A DNA stretch of 64,000 bases from Flavobacteriales bacterium (GCA_002722245.1 PBLA01000026.1:1-64000); one strand, 5' to 3'. Shown: positions 19,661 to 29,026, counted from the stretch's first letter. Notes: generated by a model from the sequence alone, not told the origin. A program made the numbers and translations.

Positions 19661-19692
19661 CAAAAATAGTAAAAAGGCATGCCTTCGTCCAA
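19661..19692 (-). promoter_or_regulatory. Putative metX promoter (TTG-N21-TATTTTTG, minus strand) with a palindrome in the spacer
   Basis: CAAAAATA (19661-19668) and CAA (19690-19692) on + strand; AAGGCATGCCTT palindrome at 19674-19685. Confidence 0.55.
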
Positions 19693-19811
19693 AATTAGCG
19701 CTTAAACTTCCAATATATTGATGTGAATAAGTCTTTAACTGTTCTAAATAAAGGAATTACATAAAGGAATATAGACAGGAATCGTTAACTTTAAAATTAA
19801 ATTAAAGAGGA

Positions 19812-20240
19812 ATGAAGATTATTTTAAATCGGGTAGATGACGCTTTTCACTTTGAAGCTCAAAACGAAGATGGGAATATTGTACATATTGACGGCGCTCC
19901 AGCGATAGGAGGAAGTGGAGAAGGTGCTCGCCCCATGCAGCTTTTGGTAATGGGGTTAGGAGGTTGTAGTGCGATGGATATTGTATTGATTTTAAAAAAG
20001 CAGCGGCAGGTCATAGAGGATTTGCAAATTATTTTAGAAGCGAAAAGGCATGAGGATAGAGTACCTGCAACATTTAAGCATATTCATGTGGTTTATGAAT
20101 TTAAAGGGAGCCTAGAATCTAAAAAGGTAAAAAGAGCGGTAGACTTAGGAATAACCAAATATTGCTCAGTAACAAAAATATTAGAAGAATCATGTGAGAT
20201 TACATATGAAACAAGGATAAATGGTGAACGCGTAATATAA
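19812..20240 (+). CDS. OsmC family protein
   Basis: GARPMQLLVMGLGGCSAMDIVLILKKQRQ...KYCSVTKIL. Confidence 0.9.
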   Translation: MKIILNRVDDAFHFEAQNEDGNIVHIDGAPAIGGSGEGARPMQLLVMGLGGCSAMDIVLILKKQRQVIEDLQIILEAKRHEDRVPATFKHIHVVYEFKGSLESKKVKRAVDLGITKYCSVTKILEESCEITYETRINGERVI

Positions 20241-20246
20241 TTAGAT

Positions 20247-21425
20247 ATGGAAAAGCAAGATGCAACAAAAGCGATTCGTGTTAGGAACCAAAAAACACAA
20301 TACAATGAGCATAGTACCCCTATGTTTCTTACCTCCAGTTTTACGTTTGAAAACGCCGAAGATATGCGTGCTGCTTTTGCTGGTGAAGATGATGATGCTT
20401 ACATATATTCTCGTTTTATTAATCCAAATTTCAGGGAATTAATTGATAAGGCATGTGCGCTGGAGGGTACTGAGGATGGGTATGCAACAGCAACAGGGAT
20501 GGCGGCTGTATATGCATCAATTGTTTCTGTAGTGGGGCATGGTGATCATGTGGTTTCCTGCAGAAATGTATTTGGTTCATCCCATACTATCATTACAAAA
20601 ATTCTTCCTCGTTTTGGAATTACACATACATTTGTTGATGTGAATGCTTCAGAGGAGGAGTGGATTGCTGCTGTTCAGGACAACACTAAAATGATTTTTC
20701 TGGAAACTCCTACCAATCCAGGTGTAGAGATTGTTGACTTGGAAATGATTGCTCGAGTGGGTAAAAAACATGGTGTTTTAACCAATGTAGATAATTGTTT
20801 TGCAACTCCTTTCGGGCAAAAACCTGCTGAATTTGGTATAGACATCGTTACGCATTCAGCAACTAAATATATAGATGGCCAAGGGAGAGTGCTCGGTGGA
20901 CTGATTTTAGGCCCTAAGACTTATATTGAGGATGTAATTACATATTGTCGATCCACTGGGCCAACAATATCTCCATTTAATGCGTGGACGTTGGCAAAGA
21001 GTTTTGAAACCCTAGAGGTGCGCTATGAACGACACAGTTATAATGCTCTTAAGCTTGCTGAAGCGCTCGAGAAAAACAGTGAAATTGAACATGTTAAGTA
21101 TCCGTTTTTACCATCTCATCCCCATTATAATTTGGCAAAGAAGCAAATGATGTTAGGTGGAGGTATTGTGACTTTTGAGCTAAAAGGTGGTTTTAGTAGA
21201 GGAAAAAGATTTATCGATCAAATCGAGACTTTGTCCATTACAGCAAATTTGGGAGATTCAAGGACAATTGTTACCCATCCGGCGTCAACTACGCATTCAA
21301 AGCTTTCTGATGATGAAAGAAAAGAGGCACGCATCCACCCTGGTATGATTCGAGTCTCATGTGGATTAGAAAGTATTATAGATATTTTGGCAGATATAGA
21401 ACAGGCATTGAACGCATCAAAATAG
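20247..21425 (+). CDS. metZ: O-succinyl/O-acetylhomoserine sulfhydrylase-type trans-sulfuration enzyme (PLP)
   Basis: YSRFINPNFRELIDKACALEGTEDGYATATGMAA, VTHSATKYIDGQGRVLGG (PLP lysine); near metX. Confidence 0.85.
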   Translation: MEKQDATKAIRVRNQKTQYNEHSTPMFLTSSFTFENAEDMRAAFAGEDDDAYIYSRFINPNFRELIDKACALEGTEDGYATATGMAAVYASIVSVVGHGDHVVSCRNVFGSSHTIITKILPRFGITHTFVDVNASEEEWIAAVQDNTKMIFLETPTNPGVEIVDLEMIARVGKKHGVLTNVDNCFATPFGQKPAEFGIDIVTHSATKYIDGQGRVLGGLILGPKTYIEDVITYCRSTGPTISPFNAWTLAKSFETLEVRYERHSYNALKLAEALEKNSEIEHVKYPFLPSHPHYNLAKKQMMLGGGIVTFELKGGFSRGKRFIDQIETLSITANLGDSRTIVTHPASTTHSKLSDDERKEARIHPGMIRVSCGLESIIDILADIEQALNASK

Positions 21426-21431
21426 TGTTCT

Positions 21432-22205
21432 ATGGAAAAAATTAAGATTACATTTTTAGGTACTGGAACCTCTCAAGGAGTTCCGGTTATTGGTTGTGAT
21501 TGTTCAGTGTGTTCATCAAGTGACTCTAGAGATAATCGACTTAGAAGTTCTATTCTTATTCAAACCAAAGGGCAAACGATATGCATTGATACAGGTCCTG
21601 ATTTTCGTCAGCAGATGCTAAATGCTAATGTGATGTCATTAGATGCTGTTGTGTATACGCATGAGCATAAGGATCACACTGCAGGTATGGATGACGTAAG
21701 ATCGTTTAATTTTAAACAAAAAAAACCAATGGATTTGTATGTGAATACAAATGTTGAGGCAAGTTTAAAAAAAGAGTTTTCTTATGCGTTTAAGGAAAAT
21801 CCTTATCCAGGAGTTCCAAGATTAGAACTTCATCAAATTCATAACAGCCCATTTACTGTGCATGGTGTTGAATTTAATCCAATTCAATTAATGCATTATA
21901 AGCTTCCCGTTTTTGGTTATCGGATAGGTGATTTTGCGTATTGTACAGATGTGAATTATATAGCACCCAAAGAAAAAGAAAAACTGAAGAATTTGGATGT
22001 TTTGATCCTAACTGCACTCAGAAAAGAGAAGCATATTTCCCATTACTGTTTAGAGGAAGCATTAGAGCTAATAAAGGAGTTAAATCCTAAGCGAGCTTTT
22101 TTAACGCATATATCACATTATATGGGGTTGCATGAAGATGTATCAAAAGAATTACCAAACAATGTTTTTTTAGCTTTTGATGGATTGACAATCGAAACAT
22201 ATTGA
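21432..22205 (+). CDS. MBL-fold metallohydrolase (PhnP-like)
   Basis: LGTGTSQGVPVIGCDCSVC, TGPDFRQQML, YTHEHKDHTAGMDDVR. Confidence 0.9.
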   Translation: MEKIKITFLGTGTSQGVPVIGCDCSVCSSSDSRDNRLRSSILIQTKGQTICIDTGPDFRQQMLNANVMSLDAVVYTHEHKDHTAGMDDVRSFNFKQKKPMDLYVNTNVEASLKKEFSYAFKENPYPGVPRLELHQIHNSPFTVHGVEFNPIQLMHYKLPVFGYRIGDFAYCTDVNYIAPKEKEKLKNLDVLILTALRKEKHISHYCLEEALELIKELNPKRAFLTHISHYMGLHEDVSKELPNNVFLAFDGLTIETY

Positions 22206-22939
22206 GTAAAACAATTGATATAAACGTTGATGTTGGTGAGGGATTCGGAATTGAATCTCAAATTTTCCCTTTCATTTCTAGCGCAAATATTGCTTGTGGA
22301 GGCCATGCAGGTGATTACAATAGTATGCATGAGGCTGTGGAGTTAGCGAAAAAGTTTAATGTAAGAATTGGTGCTCACCCCGGGTTTGAGGATAAAGAAA
22401 ATTTCGGTAGAAAACCATTGGATATCTCTTTAGAAAATTTAAAGCAGAGTATCTTCTGTCAAATTCAAAGGCTCATTGATATCGCTCATAAACATCACAT
22501 AAGTGTGCGCTATTTAAAAGCCCATGGTGCATTATATCATTTAGTTTGCCACGAAGAATGCTATGCAAGGTTGCTTATTGAAATTATTCACCAAAATTTT
22601 CCAGAATTGAAAATAATGGGACTCCCAAATTGTCTTCTTAGAGATTTGTGTTTGAAAGATAGAGTAGAATATATAGCAGAAGGTTTTGCTGATCGGTCTT
22701 ATGAAGCTGATGGGAAATTGATGGATAGGAATTTACAAGGGAGCGTGTTAGAACAAAAAGAGCGAATTGTTGAACAAGTGATTAATTTTCTGTTTAAGAA
22801 GGTGAAAACAATTGAGGGTAATGAATTAAGACTTGTTGTTAATTCCATATGTTTTCATGGTGATTCTAAAGGAGCTATTGAAAGTATTCAAGCAACTATT
22901 CAGGAACTTAAAAGCAGAGGGATTGAAATTCAATGTTAA
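22202..22939 (+). CDS. pxpA: 5-oxoprolinase subunit PxpA (LamB/YcsF family)
   Basis: DINVDVGEGFG, ANIACGGHAGDYNSM, RIGAHPGFEDKENFGRK; TTG start overlapping the upstream stop (TTGA). Confidence 0.93.
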   Translation: MSKTIDINVDVGEGFGIESQIFPFISSANIACGGHAGDYNSMHEAVELAKKFNVRIGAHPGFEDKENFGRKPLDISLENLKQSIFCQIQRLIDIAHKHHISVRYLKAHGALYHLVCHEECYARLLIEIIHQNFPELKIMGLPNCLLRDLCLKDRVEYIAEGFADRSYEADGKLMDRNLQGSVLEQKERIVEQVINFLFKKVKTIEGNELRLVVNSICFHGDSKGAIESIQATIQELKSRGIEIQC

Positions 22940-23618
22940 GCCATACGGTGAAAATGCAGTGTTTTTAGAATTTGGTCAGTTGATTTCTAAAGATACACAC
23001 CTTGAAATTAAGTTTCTGTACAGAGAACTAAGAAAACATGCGAAAATTGGTGTGGTGGCAGTAATTCCAAGTTATTGTGGGTTAACGATTCTTTTTGAAC
23101 CTAAAAAGCTTTCTAAATATGAACTCATCGAGCTTTGTCAATCAATTCAAACAAATTTTTCAAGCCAAACATATTCATCATATCGTGTAGTTATTCCGGT
23201 TTGTTATGCCGATCGATTTGCACTAGACAAGGTTGATTTAATGAAACATACATGCTTAAGTTGGGAAGAAATAGTGGAGATTCATTGTCAAACAAAGTAT
23301 TTGGTGTACATGTTAGGATTCGTCCCAGGTTTCTTTTACTTAGGAGGAATGGATGAGCGAATTGCAATTCCAAGGAAAGAAACTCCTCGTTTAAAAGTCC
23401 CAAAAGGTGCCGTTGCAATTGGCGATAAACAAACTGGAGTTTATCCTGCAGAAATTTCAGGTGGCTGGCAAATTATAGGCAAAACCCCTGTTAACTTTAT
23501 AAGTGATCAAGCGGAAAATCAAATTGAAATGGGCGATACAATTGTGTTTGAACCGATTTCAATAGACGAATATGATAACTACACAGGAAGAATAAAACGA
23601 GAAATATTTGAACATTGA
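22923..23618 (+). CDS. pxpB: 5-oxoprolinase subunit PxpB (KipI-like)
   Basis: VKPYGENAVFLEFG, VYMLGFVPGFFYLGGMDERIAIPRKETPRLKVPKGAVAIG; likely TTG start at 22923 rather than the ORF-track start 22833. Confidence 0.9.
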   Translation: MKFNVKPYGENAVFLEFGQLISKDTHLEIKFLYRELRKHAKIGVVAVIPSYCGLTILFEPKKLSKYELIELCQSIQTNFSSQTYSSYRVVIPVCYADRFALDKVDLMKHTCLSWEEIVEIHCQTKYLVYMLGFVPGFFYLGGMDERIAIPRKETPRLKVPKGAVAIGDKQTGVYPAEISGGWQIIGKTPVNFISDQAENQIEMGDTIVFEPISIDEYDNYTGRIKREIFEH

Positions 23619-24471
23619 AATCCTCCATCCAGGTGTTAGCTCTACAATTCAAGATTTAGGGCGATTAAATGGCCTTGCTTATGGTGTGCCAAAATGTGGA
23701 GCCATGGATCCATTGCTGCTTAAATATGGAAATGCTTTGGTAGGGAATCCAATTTCATACCCTGGCATTGAATTGACAATTTCAGGAGGTAAATTTAAAT
23801 TTTTAAATGACGGCCATTGCGCGGTTGTTGGAAATAGTTTATCAATATTGCTCAACGGTGTTACTCGACTGGGTAATCAAAAAATGGAGGTTAAAAAAGG
23901 AGACGTTTTATCGGTAGGTCATTTACAAACGCGTTATGCTTATTTAGTTACTCAGGGCAGGTTAGAGGCTGACTCTTATTGGGGTAGTTTTTCAACTTAT
24001 GAACTTGTTCAGAGAGGCGGATACCAAGGAAGGCGTCTTTTAAAGGGAGATGTATTAAGTGTTAAAAAAACACCTGAAACTGTTCAGAAAGTAAACTTTC
24101 CTGTAAAAAAAGAGTTAATAAGAGTATATCCGGGTCCAGAATTTAATTTATTTTCTGCTCATGATATTACTCATTTCGTTTCGGAGTTTTTTAACGTTTC
24201 AATAAATTCTAATCGAATGGGGTATCGATTGGATGGTAAAATATTGGATTCGGTTAAAAACCTTAGTATTATCTCTGCAGGAGTAATTCCGGGCACCATC
24301 CAAGTTCCTCCTTCAGGTTATCCTATAGTTTTAATGGCTGACTCCCCATGCACAGGTGGATATCCGCGATTTGCAGTTGTTCATCCTGAGGATATAGGTT
24401 CTTTGGCTCAAATACTACCTGGTGAAGATGTTAAATTCATTTGGTGTTATGATCAAGATAAAGAGGTGTAA
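23608..24471 (+). CDS. pxpC: 5-oxoprolinase subunit PxpC (biotin-dependent carboxyltransferase family, KipA-like)
   Basis: LHPGVSSTIQDLGRLNGLAYGVPKCGAMDPLL, VYPGPEF, MADSPCTGGYPRFAVV; TTG start overlapping pxpB. Confidence 0.92.
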   Translation: MNIEILHPGVSSTIQDLGRLNGLAYGVPKCGAMDPLLLKYGNALVGNPISYPGIELTISGGKFKFLNDGHCAVVGNSLSILLNGVTRLGNQKMEVKKGDVLSVGHLQTRYAYLVTQGRLEADSYWGSFSTYELVQRGGYQGRRLLKGDVLSVKKTPETVQKVNFPVKKELIRVYPGPEFNLFSAHDITHFVSEFFNVSINSNRMGYRLDGKILDSVKNLSIISAGVIPGTIQVPPSGYPIVLMADSPCTGGYPRFAVVHPEDIGSLAQILPGEDVKFIWCYDQDKEV

Positions 24472-24922
24472 GCCTAAACATATTCAAGATGTACAAGAAT
24501 TAATAAATCAAAACTTTGGCTATGGGTATGCAGAGCTTAAATGTCTTATTGGTCCCGGTGTTACAAGTTTTGTAGCCCTATTTAAGCAAAAAGTTGTTGG
24601 ATTTTGTTCGGCTGTAGAAAAAGAGGACTATACTCTGTTGGATATGATTGTAGTTCACTTTAATTTTCGCAAAAAAGGAGTGGGAAGGCGATTGTTTAAA
24701 AAACGCTTAACGGATCTAAAAACTAGTACCGAAATAAGGATTAATCATTGGATTCGAAAACATTACCCTCAACCATTTTGTGCGAAAGACTTTGGGTTTA
24801 CATTAGAAAAAACAACGGAGAATAAATGGTTTAAAATAGGTAGAAAGCAAGAGTTTAATTGCTTGGAATGCCTAAAACAGCTTTGCGTTTGCAATTGTGC
24901 CATTTATAAAAAAATTAGTTAG
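24449..24922 (+). CDS. GNAT-family acetyltransferase with Cys-rich C-terminus
   Basis: LLDMIVVHFNFRKKGVGRRLFKKRL (motif A-like); ATG at 24449 overlaps the 3' end of pxpC; tail FNCLECLKQLCVCNC. Confidence 0.7.
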   Translation: MIKIKRCKPKHIQDVQELINQNFGYGYAELKCLIGPGVTSFVALFKQKVVGFCSAVEKEDYTLLDMIVVHFNFRKKGVGRRLFKKRLTDLKTSTEIRINHWIRKHYPQPFCAKDFGFTLEKTTENKWFKIGRKQEFNCLECLKQLCVCNCAIYKKIS

Positions 24923-25433
24923 AGATTTCTAATGATTCAAGTATTTCAATGTAAAAAGGTCTGTTTTGATCAAAACTTTTGCTATCAGTAGTTACCACAA
25001 ATTGATACCCCGTAGTTCCAATTAAAGTATGGTAAACAAGACTTCTCATTTTCATAAGTTCTTTGTTATTGTATTCATATTCAAAGAATAAATATGTGCG
25101 ACTATTGATTGTTGTTTCTCCCATTACATTTGGAGAAGTTTTGAGCACAGCAGTTTGAAGGAAAATTTTTCCCGCACTGTATGTATTCAGATCAGTACCT
25201 TCTAACAATCCTGGATCTTTTGTAACTGAAATTGTGGCAGGAACGCCACTAAGCCTGTTTCGGCGAGAAATAAAAATTTCAGCACCTTTCATATTACCTG
25301 CAGCCTTCCATTGATCTGTGGCAGTTAATTTTGTTTTTCCATCATTGCTTTCAAAGCGTACTTTTTCAGTCTCTGTAAAACCAACTAAACCTAAAAGAAT
25401 AAATAAGAAGAGGATTCTTTTCATAAATAACAA
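24915..25433 (-). CDS. Hypothetical secreted protein
   Basis: N-terminal signal peptide (MKRILFLFILLGLVGFTE); no family recognised. Confidence 0.65.
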   Translation of the reverse strand: MLFMKRILFLFILLGLVGFTETEKVRFESNDGKTKLTATDQWKAAGNMKGAEIFISRRNRLSGVPATISVTKDPGLLEGTDLNTYSAGKIFLQTAVLKTSPNVMGETTINSRTYLFFEYEYNNKELMKMRSLVYHTLIGTTGYQFVVTTDSKSFDQNRPFYIEILESLEISN

Positions 25434-25479
25434 ATGAATAAATACATGTGAAAAGTATAAAAAATTGTAGAAGTTAAAG

Positions 25480-25506
25480 AAAAAAGGATGCCAAAAATTG
25501 ACATCC
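25480..25506 (-). terminator. Intrinsic terminator downstream of the 74-aa gene
   Basis: GGATGTCAA-TTT-TTGGCATCC followed by a T-run on the minus strand. Confidence 0.7.
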
Positions 25507-25544
25507 CTTCCATAGTTGCTATTAATTGTGTGGTGTGTGTGCTA

Positions 25545-25769
25545 TTAAAATACTAATTCAGCGTGAATAATATCCGCTAAATTGACAGGATAACCAGTTA
25601 TTTGATTTTTGTTTAATACTTTTTCTTCAAATTCTCTGTTAGAAGTGAAAAAATAACAACTTTCCTTATTTAAATTATTTTCCCAAATCACTCCAAATAT
25701 TGCATTTCCATTTCTCATAATGAATTTACAAGGTCTTTTCTCATAGTTTCTAAACTTTTTTTTGTCCAT
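25545..25769 (-). CDS. Small conserved-looking hypothetical protein (74 aa)
   Basis: Intact ORF with its own terminator. Confidence 0.65.
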   Translation of the reverse strand: MDKKKFRNYEKRPCKFIMRNGNAIFGVIWENNLNKESCYFFTSNREFEEKVLNKNQITGYPVNLADIIHAELVF

Positions 25770-25979
25770 TATTTAGAGTGATTAGGGACATTCATTAACG
25801 ATATATAAGAAGAGAATGTTTTATTGACTTATCAACAAATGTTAATAAGTGTTTAATTAAATAGGGTAATACGTTGATTAAAAATAGTTTAGAGAGGTTA
25901 GGATTAAAAAAATAAAAAATTGGTAAAACTGTATCTTTTTATTTTCTTCGCATTATATGTTCGAAGTCATATAAATTTG

Positions 25980-26549
25980 ATGATAAATCGAGAGTTTCAT
26001 AAAACAAAAGGAGATATCCAACGTGAGTTAGAGGAGATTGAGGCTGCAAAGAAAGACTCCAGGAAATTCGAGGTTTTGTACAATCGGTATCATGAGCAAA
26101 TATTCAGGTATCTCTATGCTCGATTGGACAATAAACATATCGCATCTGATTTAACATCGCAGGTTTTTTATAAAGCAATGTTAAATTTGGATAATTATAC
26201 GTTTAAAGGTGTTCCATTTGCTTCATGGTTATATCGGATTGCTTTTAATGAAATGAATATGCATTTCAGGAAGGAATCCAAAAATAGAACAGTAAACATT
26301 GATACAGGTACTATTGGAGAATTATTTGAGGAGATTGAAGAGGAGATATATGCAGAAGAAAAAGAGAAACTTGCAAAAGTTTTAGCAACATTGAGTGATG
26401 AGCGATTGAGTTTAATAGAAATGAGATTTTTTGAAAAACGATCATTTAAAGATATCGCAGACATTATGGGAATTACAGAAAACAATGCTAAGGTTAAAGT
26501 ATACAGAACCTTAGATAAAATAAAAAAGCATTTTAATATTAGAGCATGA
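25980..26549 (+). CDS. RNA polymerase sigma factor, sigma-70/ECF-like
   Basis: YNRYHEQIFRYLYARLDNKHIASDLTSQVFYKA (region 2) and MRFFEKRSFKDIADIMGITENNAKVKVYRTLDKIKK (region 4). Confidence 0.88.
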   Translation: MINREFHKTKGDIQRELEEIEAAKKDSRKFEVLYNRYHEQIFRYLYARLDNKHIASDLTSQVFYKAMLNLDNYTFKGVPFASWLYRIAFNEMNMHFRKESKNRTVNIDTGTIGELFEEIEEEIYAEEKEKLAKVLATLSDERLSLIEMRFFEKRSFKDIADIMGITENNAKVKVYRTLDKIKKHFNIRA

Positions 26550-27547
26550 GAAATATTAATATTGATAGAGATCCAATATCCAGTGAGGAAATATCTACAT
26601 TCAAAGATTTTAAATCCATCCTAAGGAAGCACGCTCAAACAACTGAGGATTTAGCTAAAATTAAGCCTGGATCAAATAATTCGATGATCTTTTGGGCTGT
26701 TGGAATTGTTGCAGCTGTTGCCACAACAACATTGTTGTTATTGAATAATTCAGTGACCACTTCAGTTGAAGAGCTTGAGCTCAATCAGGAAATTATCCAT
26801 AAGCCTACTGAATTCGCAGTAGCGGTAAATAAAGATTCTGTAGAATCAAAACCAGTTTTGGTAAAAAAATCAGTGGAATGGAAAACAATAATCCGTACTC
26901 CAAAGAAATCTGTGGAGCAAGTAATTGCTGTTAATGAAATATCGGCAGACAGAGTAGATTATTTCACTTTTGAAAATCAGGATGAGATAGAACTTTTATT
27001 AAAAGGGATTAAAAAGTCAGATGCTGATTTTGTAAAAAATTCATTGGTGTTTAAAACATCAGGTGAAGAATCGCTTAAATTATTAAGTTCACAGGAATTA
27101 TATCGCTTGAATGACGATGGCAAATGGAAAAAAGTAAACTCTAATCCTGTTTCAATGCCATATATTGAAAAGCCTTTATTGTATAAGTCATCCAATCCGT
27201 CCTATGAATTTACATTTACTAATTTTAATGGTCCGGCAAGCAAGTATACTGATGTTCGATGGACGCCTGTTGATAATAAAGATGCAAAAAGAATAAATGA
27301 CTTTTTGGATAATAACACACAGTTAACAGACGCGACAATTACTTCAGCAAATATAGAAGGGGTGTACAATATTACTTTAGTTGCACATGAAAATGAATTT
27401 AGGTTTAATGCGTATCCTACATTGACTCAACCTATATATGAAGACGCAATGAAAGCCTATAATTTAAAACTTCAAAAGGCTCAGGAGATCTTGAGGGTTA
27501 CACCAAAAACCTACGAGATATCGCAAGGGGTTTACACCACCAAGTAA
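26546..27547 (+). CDS. Membrane protein cotranscribed with sigma factor; putative anti-sigma regulator
   Basis: ATGA overlap with the sigma gene; one TM (IFWAVGIVAAVATTTLLLL) near residue 55. Confidence 0.55.
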   Translation: MRNINIDRDPISSEEISTFKDFKSILRKHAQTTEDLAKIKPGSNNSMIFWAVGIVAAVATTTLLLLNNSVTTSVEELELNQEIIHKPTEFAVAVNKDSVESKPVLVKKSVEWKTIIRTPKKSVEQVIAVNEISADRVDYFTFENQDEIELLLKGIKKSDADFVKNSLVFKTSGEESLKLLSSQELYRLNDDGKWKKVNSNPVSMPYIEKPLLYKSSNPSYEFTFTNFNGPASKYTDVRWTPVDNKDAKRINDFLDNNTQLTDATITSANIEGVYNITLVAHENEFRFNAYPTLTQPIYEDAMKAYNLKLQKAQEILRVTPKTYEISQGVYTTK

Positions 27548-27571
27548 TAGCGCTAATTCTGGACAATTAAT

Positions 27572-27579
27572 TACATTTG
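27572..27579 (+). promoter_or_regulatory. Putative -7 element TACATTTG
   Basis: Exact TAnnTTTG match 16 nt before the TTG start of the O-antigen ligase-like gene. Confidence 0.35.
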
Positions 27580-27595
27580 TTCAAAACGATCGTAC

Positions 27596-28939
27596 TTGAA
27601 GTCGATAGAAAATCATTTAGTATACAAAAGGAAAAAATTTTACGATTATGCATTAGCTTTTTTGGCATTGCTAATGCCGCTTGTGGTCAAAGGGTTTCCA
27701 ATTTTAATAATAATAACGGCCTGTATTGGTATAGTCTATTTTTTTCGTGCATATCAAAGACTAGGTAAGCCAAAAAAAGATTACTATTTTTTACCTTATA
27801 ATCTTTTAAGAGATGGTCTTTTAAAAATTATTAAAGAACGAAACGCCATGTTTTTCATGGTTATTCTCTTTTTTGTTTATTGTATTTCGTTACTGTTTTC
27901 TGAAGATATTGAAAATGCAGGCGGAAAGATTATTCTTAAGTCATGTTATATCTATTTTCCGTTGATCTTCTCATTAACCAAATGGGACAAGGACAAACTA
28001 ATCAGAGTTATTGATTTCTTTTTAGTAGGCTGTGTTTTACAAGTGTTTATTAGTTACATTGATGCCTACTTTCAATCGGGTTGGAAATATAACCCTGCAG
28101 AGTTTTATTACACTAAATTGAGCTTCAATCTTCATCCTTCATACGCTGCATTTTTTATCAGTATTGGATTCATATTAAATTGCGCTCGTATCATTCAACT
28201 AATAAAAATGAAACAGCGAGCCTTCTATATTTTTATCCGTTTGATTTTTCTTATTGCGTTTGCAGTTTACATTGTTATGCTCTCATCAAAATCAGGATTA
28301 TTGAGTTTAACAATTTCTGTCATTACTATGCTTTTTTATGCATTTTATTGTTTTAAATCGAGACGCATGATTTTAATAGGTTCTTTTTGTGTTGTTCTTC
28401 TTGTGGGAAGTGGTGTGTTTCTTTTTGGTGAACGAGCAGCGATTAAATTTAGTGAAATGGGACGATCGTTAAAAAATAAAAACAGTATTCGAAATAAATC
28501 TGCAAAGATGTCTTCTTCTGCAACTCGACTTGTTCTATGGGAGAATAGTTTAATCGCTATTGAAAATTCAAATTACATGGGATATGGTTTAGGTGATGGT
28601 AAACAAAAATTGCAGGATCAACTTGCTAAAAATGGTGAGGAATTTGTACTCTATAAAAATTATAATTCACATAATCAATTCTTAGAAACAACTCTATCTA
28701 TTGGATTAATTGGTTTGATTTTATTACTTCTTATTATCAGTTTAGGAACATTTAGATTTGTGGGAGAGTTTACTACAGTATATATATTACTAGGTGTAAT
28801 AATTATTGTAAACTTAAGTGTTGAAAGTATGATGGAAAAACAGGCTGGATCAATTGCAATAGTTTGGTTATTGTGCTTGTTGGTCTCTGCAAAAGATAGT
28901 TTTAAGACGGTTTTTAATTTTAAGTCCGGTCTACGATAA
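27596..28939 (+). CDS. O-antigen ligase / Wzy-like polytopic membrane protein
   Basis: Multiple TM helices; KLSFNLHPSYAAFF, NSHNQFLETTLSIGLIGLILLLL ligase-type motif; TTG start. Confidence 0.75.
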   Translation: MKSIENHLVYKRKKFYDYALAFLALLMPLVVKGFPILIIITACIGIVYFFRAYQRLGKPKKDYYFLPYNLLRDGLLKIIKERNAMFFMVILFFVYCISLLFSEDIENAGGKIILKSCYIYFPLIFSLTKWDKDKLIRVIDFFLVGCVLQVFISYIDAYFQSGWKYNPAEFYYTKLSFNLHPSYAAFFISIGFILNCARIIQLIKMKQRAFYIFIRLIFLIAFAVYIVMLSSKSGLLSLTISVITMLFYAFYCFKSRRMILIGSFCVVLLVGSGVFLFGERAAIKFSEMGRSLKNKNSIRNKSAKMSSSATRLVLWENSLIAIENSNYMGYGLGDGKQKLQDQLAKNGEEFVLYKNYNSHNQFLETTLSIGLIGLILLLLIISLGTFRFVGEFTTVYILLGVIIIVNLSVESMMEKQAGSIAIVWLLCLLVSAKDSFKTVFNFKSGLR

Positions 28940-29026
28940 ATAAGTTTTTTTACCTTGTTTTAAGTTTTCAACAAATGAATAAAGCCAACACGGAATAAAA
29001 TCGAAATATATATCTTTGAACAATAC

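Noticed and set aside
19650-19685. + strand ATGTAGCAAAAATAGTAAAAAGG, loosely resembling the 3' part of a SAM-II riboswitch
   Set aside because: No P1 helix or full pseudoknot could be seen, and the element is close to and antisense to metX. Better explained as the minus-strand metX promoter.
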